A stretch of DNA of 64,000 bases, from the NCBI GenBank assembly GCA_033807775.1, contig CM066319.1, positions 142,092,983 through 142,156,982 on the forward strand. The letters run 5' to 3'. This stretch comes from Saussurea involucrata. Lineage: Eukaryota > Streptophyta > Magnoliopsida > Asterales > Asteraceae. Positions 55,271 through 64,000 of the stretch are shown here, in pieces. Numbering within the stretch: the first letter of the stretch is position 1; every line of letters starts with the position of its first letter. The position numbers and the translations under genes are program-made. The notes under the pieces were generated by a model, which was not told the origin of the DNA, did no database searches, and worked only from the letters and a program-made list of their open reading frames with translations.

Positions 55271-55861
55271 GCGTTCCAAGCTTCCCTGGCATTGCAGGCC
55301 GAAATGACGAATATAGAGGTTTCAACGGCTTCTGTTACCAAAGATGAAGATGCAGCGTTAGCTAAAGAGAAAGCTGCTTTGGAGCATGAAGAAGCGATGT
55401 CGGTGCGCCTTGACCATGCTCTGGACGAATTGGATGCCCTCAGTCATACAAGAGACGAGATAAACTTGCATTTGAAGGAGTCCCTGACTTTGATACGTGA
55501 CCAGAGAGAGGAGCTGGAGGGGATGAAGGAATCCGTAACCGCGAAGAGTAAGGAAGTCAAGGGAATCAAGGCTAAGGTAATGAATTTGAAGAAGGAGTCT
55601 GATGGGTTGAAGAACGAAAATAAGTCTTTCTTTTCTTATTCTCGACTTACTGCGCGTGCGGCGGTTATGCGACGTCACCTGCAGGGCAAGGATCCTTTGG
55701 CTTCAGCGTCAGATGAGCTGCGTCTCTTTTATGAGAGAGTCGGGACCGAGAGAGATCTCGACTTGGATGACGAGAAGGAGGTTGAGGAGGAGGTGGCTAA
55801 CGAGGGTTTTCGGGATGAGGTATCGGACAAGGTTGTGATCGATGCTCCTCCACAACCTTAG

Positions 55862-56712
55862 AAAAAATGTATTTGTTTGTTCGTGCTGCTCGACCGTTAG
55901 TGGTCGATTATGTACTCGATGGCTTATATAATGAACGCAACTTTTGTTTGAACTTTATGCTTTATCCAAACCATGTTTAATTATGAATTTGAACATAGGA
56001 CACACATGAAATCATGCGACTGAGGCATACATTGTAATACGATGAGTAAAATAAATATGTGAACACGCGATTAAAGCATTTTCTAAGTTAAGAGACTTAG
56101 GGGTAAAATCCTTTAGACTCTGCGATCGTACGATTAGATCGTATAATGAGTTTGTATCGTATGCCCCTATGGAGGGATGATCAAGTCACAGACCTGATCA
56201 TGTATGTCGTGCGTCCCTGCGAATTTAAAGTCATATAGTAGACTTAGTGATTATTGTCGTGCGATCCTGCGATAAAATGATGTCGAGGGTTTGTCGTTGG
56301 CTCACCAACGACCCTCTGATGCTTAAGTCAGTAACTGTTTTGTGAGAATGAGAAAAATCGTATGAAAAAGAGTTAGAGAACGTACCAATTCAGACTCTCT
56401 CTATTTGCCCCCTGTCATTTATTACCGTATCCTTTTTGGGAGGAAAAGATAGGTTTTAAATGACAGAATGACACGGATAAATATTGTCCTGTGGTCGACT
56501 ATGTTGTCGTGCGACGAGGCACCATAGTAGATTTATCCCTGTGGAAAAGATATTAATTTAGGGATAGAAGAACGAACCTGTCGAGAGCTTGATCTTGCGA
56601 CTTCAGTTTATTTTCGCGGCTTCAAGGTAGACTTGTAGCACTCACGAGCGACTTTTGACTCACTCTTAATCTCCTAGATTCCCCATGGCGTAGGGAATTT
56701 CAATTGACAACT
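55862..56712. other. Spacer between convergent genes of element I
   Basis: No gene. Contains two conserved hairpins, 56285-56316 (GTCGTTGG ctca CCAACGAC) and 56412-56466 (CTGTCATTTA ... TAAATGACAG). Confidence 0.55.
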
Positions 56713-58470
56713 TTTGCATGCTCGGGAGTCGACGGTCGATGGCTATTAGCTGGAACAGCGACATCGTCGATGATATCCTTGAGATTTCCTTTCGGGAAAT
56801 GATATGCTAGTTCCTTCTTCAATGCGATACAGTCGTCTGTCGCATGACCATGATCGACATGGAAGTCGCACCACATTAATTTGTCTTTTTTAGCATCGTC
56901 CAGGTCGGACTTCTTTGGCCATCGAATGGTCGCTTGGGAACTTTTCAGAGCTTCGACTAGGTCCTTTGTAGATCCTTTGAATCCCTAAGAGGATATCTTG
57001 GGGTACTGAGTGAACTTAGTCGCGGTCTTGGCCTCTGCTTTCGTCTTGAAACGAACATTTGAAATTTGGCGCGCTGGCTCTACTCTGGAAACAACCTTTG
57101 TCTTGAACTCTGGCTTTCTGACGCCTAACGACTTCTTGTCGTCAGTGTGCTTGCGACGAAAGGCGGCATCATCCTCGACCCTCATATATGCCAAGGTTCG
57201 AGCTCGGACGTCTTCGAAAGTCTCTAGGGGATACTTGGTCAGATCGATATATAGACCTGAACTATCGTCTAGACCACGCTTATAAGCTTCGATCGCAATT
57301 TTGATGTCACAATTGCGGATACTGATCATTTCGGCATTGAATCTATTGAAATAACTTTGAATAGACTCATTAGCTTTCTGCACGATGTAATATAGGTCGC
57401 TGGTCTACTTCTCCATCTTGCGACTGCTGGCGAATTGCCGGGAGAATTGGTTGACCAATTCGGCGAACGACCCGATAGATTTGGGTTTGAGATTGATCAA
57501 CCACTGGAGAGCTGGACCGGTGAGAGTCGCCCCGAAACTCTTGCACATGCATACTTCCTTGTACATGTGTGGAATCGAGATTGTCCACATGAGTTGCTTG
57601 TACTGCGCGACATGCTCGGTTGGATCGGTCACACCCGAATACTTGGGAGTGAAGGCAGGAATGTTATACTTCTTTGGGACCTCGACGGTGGCGATCTCGT
57701 CGATGAAGGGCGACGCCTGATACCCCAAGTGAGGCTCGACGTCGACAGGCACAGCTGCCCCAGGCAACTTGGCGAGCAAGGACAGGACGCGCTCATTTTG
57801 GTCTTCTAACATCTTCAAACGCTGGGCGACGGGATCGTTAAGATCAGGATTTGCCCCTGTCGAGGGATTGGTCCCTGGACTAGTGTCATTACCATGTGAC
57901 GAACCATTGGTGTCCCCGTTGAACGGGACAAAATATGGCTGGTGACCCATAGTGGAGTTGCTGCGGTCCATTCTGAAAGGATTGTGATCCTTGCGGGAAA
58001 GGATGCGATCCACCGTGGAGTGGCTGAGATCTACCTTGAGGTCCACTCTGAAATGGCTGCTGAAATGGTTGTGACCCCTGCTGGAAAGGCTGCGACCCTT
58101 GTAATGGCTCAGACCCATTATTCACGGGTGGTGGCCTTATGTGCTGAGGAGGAACTGTCCCAAACTGAGGATTTTGGTTGAATGGCCCTGGTTGTTGATT
58201 CTGCATGAACGGGCCTGGATGCTGATTCTGCGCGGATGAACCTGGATTCGGGACAAATGGTCTAGGGCCATTCTGGTCGAACGATATTGGAATTGGGTTC
58301 TGCACGAACGGCCTAGGACCATTTTGAGGCCCAAGAGGATTTCTTAACCGCACGATCTCCTCAGGTGCTCTGCGATTCTGCTCTGCCATTGCATTGAGCT
58401 GATTCCTGGCAACTTCGAGCTCCTAAGACATCTGAGCAACAGCTTGCTGCGGATTTCCAGGGGCTGTCAT
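56713..58470 (-). pseudogene. gag of element I, decayed
   Basis: Homologous to gag of G. ATG at 58470 (MTAPGNPQQAVAQMS) is followed by an in-frame stop within 20 codons, then a Pro/Gln-rich region with SQPFQQG repeats, a 1-nt insertion near 57945, the capsid domain (57405-57860) ending at TAG near 57405 (Gln CAG in G), ESIQSYFNRFN (57383-56985) with another TAG, and CDFHVDHGHATDDC near 56850. It ends at KVVN and a stop at 56713, just before where G continues with CITGGS. No protease follows. Confidence 0.82.
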
Positions 58471-58572
58471 TGTGCCTGCAATAGAGAGCAGAAAAAACTC
58501 CAAGAAACTGTTAGTAGGGTGCACGTTCGTCGAGGATTTTCTCTAGATGAGGTCCCACGGATGGCGCCAAAC

Positions 58573-59522
58573 TGTTAAGGCCAAAAATCGCACCAAAGGG
58601 ACAACTTAAGGTCGATGTGGACTTAATCAACTAAAGAAATGATCTTTCGACGAGACGTGCGACGAGGATAAAAATAAAGAAACAAGGGATTTGATGACGC
58701 GGGAAAAACCTCAAACGAGGAAAAAACCTGTGGACGATAGTGGGTGTCGTCGCTGCACTATGGTCGCCAATCAGGGGCGATGTCCTTGGTACTGGCGTCG
58801 GTCGTACGATGATTACAATACAAATGAAGGGAAAGCTTCGAAATGTAAAGTACACGTGTTTAAATGTAAAAACAGGTGTTTGTCGTGTGTGAATACAAAG
58901 TGTGAACTTTTGGTCGAGGGCTTTGTCGTGCGTTGAGAGTGATACTTGAGCTTTCCTTCGAGTGTTCTTGAGTTCGCTGTAAGGTTCTGGCTTTCAGTAC
59001 TTGATCTCCAGAGTTTGAATGTTCTTTGCTATGAGTTTGGATGATTTTCTCTGCTGTTTGGTGATGTTCGCTGATGTATATCAGATGTTAACTGATGTCC
59101 CTTGAAATGAGGCTTTAGCTTGACTTTTTTAGTCTTCATGCCATTAATTAGCTCCATTAATGATTTGATCAACGGCTACAACGGCTGGAAACGGTCGCCG
59201 GAGTGATTATCCACAATGCTCTTCGTCCGTTACGGCTGCTTGCTGTTAATGGCTTTGACTCCTGCATTAAATACTTAACAAAAGTAACAGTCAAGGTTAA
59301 CGTTAGCTTTGGTCGAAGGTGCAATGATCTTACGCGATGGTCGTACGGGACGGGCGAAGCTATGGTGGAGCGTCATGGGAGACGTACGACTTACCTTTTA
59401 CGGGAGACGATGGATGTTTTTTGGGTTCTTGTCGAGACCTTATCTTGATACAAGATTTGGATTATAGCGTGCGTCTTACCTGCTCTGGTCGTGGTCATAC
59501 GACGTGATTTTTTGCCCAAACA
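58573..59522 (-). repeat. Middle LTR shared by elements I and J
   Basis: 950 bp, TGTTAAGGCC to GCCCAAACA. The primer site (58552-58572, minus strand) of I is on its left; the polypurine tract of J (59523 onward) is on its right. Confidence 0.92.
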
Positions 59523-59684
59523 GTTTGCCCCCAAAATTTGAAAATTGAATGTCAAATTTAAGTTTTAAATTTTGCTTGTCGAACGCTTAGACTTGTGACC
59601 TGGGTTGAGGGACTTACCTGGTTGTCGTGGAACTGGACCGGTTCGCCTTCAACTGAACGAGAAGTTGAAAATGGAACGAGGTCG

Positions 59685-59796
59685 TGACGTCATGGTGACA
59701 CACGATTGTGCTTACCAGTTGTCGATGACAGGTGTCGACGATCCCTGCGGTGATCATCAAAGGGCTCGACCTGACATGATCGACTGCATAAATAAA
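59685..59796 (+). promoter_or_regulatory. Promoter-like segment of antisense gene J
   Basis: TGACGTCA (59685-59692) and CATAAATAAA (59787-59796). A 26-bp segment between GCGGT repeats present in I (about 53482-53508) is missing here. Confidence 0.4.
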
Positions 59797-59896
59797 GATT
59801 ACGATGGATCTTTTCTTGGCGATTTCCGTTCGATTAGAACTTATCTTTGACCTAATTTAAGTTTTTCTGAGATCATATAAGATACGACCCTCCAGT

Positions 59897-62111
59897 TTGC
59901 GTATGCGTCGCAAGTCTATTGCTAGAAAGCCTAGAAACAACTGGGATATCTGGGGCCTTTCAGAAGTGCAAATCAATTTAACGGGGCTGACAATGTCGAC
60001 AGAGACTAGAAGCACCATTAAAAACGAAGAAGATCTCGACGACTTTAGAAGTCTAGCGAGGATTCCCATGGGGATTACCGTAAGCAAGGGTGGCAAGGTT
60101 CGACCGGAAATGTGCCCCGAGGGGTACATTGTTATATACGAATACCCGTTCAAAATAGGCTTTCACTGGCCATATTCGCCTTTAGTCAAAGAGTTCATGT
60201 GTGAATTTGATCTTTCGCCGGGGCAACTGATGCCCTAGTTCTGGTGAGTTATCTTAATCATCGAACGACTTACCTCCAACAGGAATCCACCAATGAATGT
60301 GAGGGACCTTCTGACGGCGTATAAGGTCAAGAATGACCGGTACCGTCGCTATAGTTTGTTTTCAAGGTTCAAGGGTGATCGTACCCTGGTTTTAAATATT
60401 GCGGTCAACGACCGTGGATGGAAGAAGAGGTATGTATTCGTACGGACGTCGACGCTGGACACTGATAGTGACTGGATTAGGGAGGGTTGGAATATGACGG
60501 GTGAGCCTTTGATGGTACGTTTTCATGTTATTCTGTTGCTCGATTGTTTCTTCGACTGATCTTCTTTTTTATGCGTAGACATTGATTTCGATAAGGTAGA
60601 GCCGGATGATGCTTCTCGGGCTAAGATCGAAAAGTTCTTGGAATTTAGTACTGAAGACCGGTCATACGTCACGTGTCATTTGATAGACGAGGATGATGAC
60701 ACCGTTTTCTTGAGCGACGGAATGAGGATGGGTCGAGAGGAGAAAGAAGAAGAGGAGGACTCTGAGAAGACTGAGGAGGAAAAGAAGAGCGAAGAACCAG
60801 AGGTAGAGATAATTGGTAAGTATCCTTTTGTCTTCTTTTCGCTTGACCTGGTCTTTCTCCGTTCTGAATCGTCTAATTTCTTTCTTTTACCGTACAGGTG
60901 AATCTCAAGCACAGGCGACGTCTTATGTTGCTAGGAAGATGGCCCAAGTCGAAGTAGCTCGCGAGGCGAGGGAGAAGGACGTTTCGACAATTAGGTCGGG
61001 AGTCCTAAAGAGAAAAGAGGTCCCGATAGCCGGGTCGGGCCTCTTAAAGAGGACAAAGGTGTCCGTTCTGAGGGAACCGTCTTTGAAGACGGGTAACCCA
61101 TCGAGGGTTGCCTTGTCCAGGAAGGCGAAGGCGTCGGTTGCATTTGACACGACCGGCGCGAAATCTGTAGATACTGCGCAACTGGCGACGATGTCTCCCG
61201 TCGTCCTATCCGGCCCTTCATCGGCCGACAGGGGCAAAGGCACGCAGAAGGGACCTGTGGGGGAAACGACGGTCAACTTTACGTTGCCGTCGGGTTTTCT
61301 GGACGACAATGTCTTGGACGAGACGAAGTTGTTCTCCCATTTGGAAAAATATTTGCTTTCGTCTTTCAGGGATCGTTTTGACGGGTTTTCTTTCGAGAAG
61401 AAAGAGTTCCATACAGCTGGACTCTTATTCTTGGTAAGTCTTTCTTTCAAGACTTGTCGTTTGTCGTTGTCGTTGTCGTTGTCGTTGTTTACTAATGCCG
61501 CTCATAATATGATTCTTCAGGCGTTCCAAGCTTCCGTGGCATTGCAGGCCGAAACGACGAATATAGAGGTTTCAACGGCTTCTGTTACCAAAGATGAAGA
61601 TGCAGCGTTAGCTAAAGAGAAAGCTGCTTTGGAGCATGAAGAAGCGATGTCGGTGCGCCTTGACCATGCTCTGGACGAATTGGATGCCCTCAGTCATACA
61701 AGAGACGAGATAAACTTGCGTTTGAAGGAGTCCCTGACTTTGATACGTGACCAGAGAGAGGAGCTGGAGGGGATGAAGGAATCCGTAACCGCGAAGAGTA
61801 AGGAAGTCAAGGGAATCAAGGCTAAGGTAATGAATTTGAAGAAGGAGTCTGATGGGTTGAAGAACAAAAATAAGTCTTTCTTTTCTTATGCTCGACTTAC
61901 TGCGCGTGCGGCGGTTATGCGACGTCACCTGCAGGGCAAGGATCCTTTGGCTTCAGCGTCAGATGAGCTGCGTCTCTTTTATGAGAGAGTCGGGACCGAG
62001 AGAGATCTCGACTTGGATGACGAGAAGGAGGTTGAGGAGGAGGTGGCTAACGAGGGTTTTCGGGATGAGGTATCGGACAAGGTTGTGATCGATGCTCCTC
62101 CACAACCTTAG
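59897..62111 (+). pseudogene. Four-exon antisense accessory gene, element J
   Basis: Same structure as in I: exons about 59897-60500, 60579-60815, 60898-61433 and 61521-62111, with all splice sites conserved. It shares both exon-1 stops of I (near 60236-60247), so the damage predates the duplication or came from a common source. Exons 2-4 are open: the acidic exon 2, a single TAQLATMSP unit in exon 3 (61170-61196), and the coiled-coil exon 4 ending VVIDAPPQP. Differences from I are scattered single bases and the longer third intron. Runs convergent to gag of J. Confidence 0.7.
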
Positions 62112-62944
62112 AAAAAATGTATTTGTTTGTTCATGCTGCTCGACCGTTAGTGGTCGATTATGTACTCGATGGCTTATATAATGAACGCAACTTTTGTTTG
62201 AACTTTATGCTTTATCCAAACCATGTTTAATTATGAATTTGAACATAGGAAACACATGAAATCATGCGACTGAGGCATACATTGTAATACGATGAGTAAA
62301 ACAAATATGTGAACACGCTATTAAAGCATTTTCTAAGTTAAGAGACTTAGGGGTAAAATCGTTTAGACTCTGCGATCGTACGATTAGATCGTATAATGAG
62401 TTTGTATCATATGCCCCTATGGAGGGATGATCAAGTCACAGACTTGATCATGTATGTCGTGCGTCCCTGCGAATTTAAAGTCATATAGTAGACTTAGTGA
62501 TTATTGTCGTGCGATCCTGCGATAAAATGTTGTCGAGGGTTGGTCGTTGGCTCACCAACGACCCTCTGATGCTTAAGTCAGTAACTGTTTTGTGAGAATG
62601 AGAAAAAATCGTATGAAAAAGAGTTAGAGAACGTACCATTTCAGACTCTCTCTATTTGCCCCCTGTCATTTATTACCGTATCCTTTTTGGGAGGAAAAGA
62701 TAGGTTTTAAATGACAGAATGACACGGAGAAATATTGTCCTGTGGTCGACTATGTTGTCGTGAGACGAGGCACCATAGTAGATTTATCCCTGTGGAAAAG
62801 ATATTAATTTAGGGATAGAAGAACGAACCTGTCGAGAGCTTGATCTTGCGACTTCAGTTTATTTTCGCGGCTTCAAAGAAGACTTGTAGCACTCACGAGC
62901 GACTTTTGGCTCACTCTTAATCTCCTGGATTCCCCATGGCGTAA
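62112..62944. other. Spacer between convergent genes of element J
   Basis: Near-copy of the I spacer with the same hairpins at 62535-62566 and 62663-62717. No gene. Confidence 0.55.
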
Positions 62945-64000
62945 GGAATTTCAATTGACAACTTTTGCATGCTCGGGAGTCGACGGTCGATGGCTATTAG
63001 CTGGAACAGCGACATCGTCGATGATATCCTTGAGATTTCCTTTCAAGAAATTATATGCTAGTTCCTTCTTCAATGCGATACAGTCGTCTGTCGCATGACC
63101 ATGATCGACATGGAAGTCGCACCACTTTAATTTGTCTTTTTTAGCATCGTCCAGGTCGGACATCTTTGGCCATCGAATGGTCGCTTGGGAACTTTTCAGA
63201 GCTTCGACTAGGTCCTTTGTAGATCCTTTGAATCCCTAAGAGGATATCTTGGGGTACTGAGTAAACTTAGTCGCGGTCTTGGCCTCTGCTTTCGTCTTGA
63301 AACGAACATTTGAAATTTGGCGCGCTGGCTCTACTCTGGAAACAGCATTTGTCTTGAACTCTGGCTTTCTGACGCCTAACGACTTCTTGTCGTCAGTGTG
63401 CTTGCGACGAAAGGCGGCATCATCCTCGACCCTCATATATGCTAAGGTTCGAGCTCGGACGTCTTCGAAAGTCTCTGGGGGATACTTGGTCAGATCGATA
63501 TATAGACCTGAACTATCGTCTAGACCACGCTTATAAGCTTCGATCGCAGTTTTGATGTCACAATTGTGGATACTGATCATTTCGGCATTGAATCTATTGA
63601 AATAACTTCAAATAGACTCATTAGCTTTCTGCACGATGTAATATAGGTCGCTGGTCTGCTTCTCCATCTTGCGACTGCTGGCGAATTGCCGGGAGAATTG
63701 GTTGACCAATTCGGCGAACGACCCGATAGATTTGGGTTTGAGATTGATCAACCACTGGAGAGCTGGACCGGTGAGAGTCGCCCCGAAACTCTTGCACATG
63801 CATACTTCCTGGTACATGTGTGGAATCGAGATTGTCCATATGAGCTGCTTGTACTGCGCGACATGCTCGGTTGGATCGGTCACACCCGAATACTTGGGAT
63901 TGAAGGCAGGAATGTTATACTTCTTTGGGACCTCAACGGTGGCGATCTCGTCGATGAAGGGCGACGCCTGATACCCCGAGTGAGGCTCGACGTCGAGAGG
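62945..64000 (-). pseudogene. gag of element J (5' part outside window)
   Basis: The capsid domain (63608-63883: DPTEHVAQYKQLIW, GPALQWLINL, SRQFASSRK) continues through 63580-63236 with SYFNRFNAEMISIHN and a TAG, then CDFHVDHGHATDDC near 63100, ending at KVVN about 62955. It keeps CAG at the position where I has a TAG before TSDLYY. Closest to gag of I. Confidence 0.82.

Larger units (their letters stand above)
53659..55861 (+). pseudogene. Four-exon antisense accessory gene, element I
   Basis: Exons: about 53659-54262, 54341-54577, 54660-55195 and 55271-55861. All junctions obey GT-AG (GTGAGC..GCGTAG, GTAAGT..TACAG, GTAAGT..TTCAG) and keep one frame. Exon 1 has the domain EMCPEGYIVIYEYPFKIGFH, FDLSPGQLMP and YKVKNDRYRRYSLFS (PF04195-like). 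Exon 2 is very acidic (GREEKEEEEDSEKTEEEEK). Exon 3 has basic clusters and TTVNFTLPSGFLDDNVLDET. Exon 4 is a long coiled coil (ALAKEKAALEHEEAM, RDQREELEGMKES) with an acidic end. Two stops in exon 1 (TAG 53998-54000, TGA 54007-54009) replace CAG and CGA seen in G and H. Runs convergent to gag. Function unknown. Confidence 0.7.
38334..64000 (-). mobile_element. Element F: minus-strand Sirevirus-like Copia element, nested host of G-J (5' part outside window)
   Basis: Reading on the minus strand: RNase H (50399-49941), spacer, ORF3 (42532-38712), polypurine tract (38613-38601) and start of the 3' LTR (38600). Two separate insertions interrupt it: G at 43424-49409 and H from 50400, which itself contains I/J. 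Its RT, integrase, gag and 5' LTR must lie beyond 64000. Only 38334-43423, 49410-50399 and what is outside the window are F sequence. Confidence 0.75.
52308..64000 (-). mobile_element. Elements I and J: tandem G-family elements sharing an LTR
   Basis: LTR (52308-53258), internal I (53259-58572), LTR (58573-59522), internal J (59523 to beyond 64000). The unit is 6265 bp. The middle LTR is used by both internals, with no target duplication between them. Left flank GATAC (52303-52307) in element H would be the target duplication. Internals I and J are close to identical over kilobases, including shared stop codons. Confidence 0.9.

Overview
The window is plant nuclear DNA made almost entirely of nested LTR retrotransposons. 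I see no host gene, rRNA, tRNA or CRISPR array. Plant origin is indicated by Copia pol domains, primer sites of the plant type TGGTATCAGAGC, repeated GGGGGAG polypurine tracts, GT-AG introns of 64-190 nt and AT-rich spacers. A eudicot is likely. Asteraceae is a guess from the general look of the Copia proteins and was not tested.

Plus-strand half (1-36 kb). Element A (1-8494) is a Sirevirus-like Copia copy that lost reverse transcriptase and RNase H through a deletion of about 4.35 kb. It sits in element B (8495-13276), a pol-less Copia derivative with a repeat-rich spacer. A lysine-rich ORF of unknown parentage follows (13600-14690). Element C (14690-24359) belongs to A's family, lacks its 5' end, and carries decayed PR-IN-RT-RNase H plus a long third gene (ORF3). 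Element D (24360-26454 and 34217 to about 35979) is split by element E (26455-34216), a young complete Copia element with about 0.7% LTR divergence.

Middle (36-38.3 kb). This stretch holds inverted-repeat, MITE-like DNA and long AT/CT/GT microsatellites.

Minus-strand half (38.3-64 kb). Element F is a minus-strand Copia element: RNase H at 50.4 kb, a spacer with a CCGG-rich motif array, a decayed ORF3 at 42.5-38.7 kb and the start of its 3' LTR at 38.6 kb. It is interrupted by G (43424-49409, TSD GTATC) and H (from 50400). G, H, I and J are Ty3/Gypsy-type, gag-only elements that carry an antisense accessory gene. I and J form a tandem LTR-internal-LTR-internal array from 52308 to beyond the window, inserted into H.

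The most interesting content is the accessory genes. ORF3 of A and C has an intron conserved in position and phase, and in C a promoter-like upstream region. The antisense gene of I and J has four exons with conserved splice sites. Both types have a perfect TGACGTCA palindrome about 100-150 bp upstream of a TATA-like box. This suggests retroelement genes transcribed separately from the genomic RNA; that is inference and needs RNA data.
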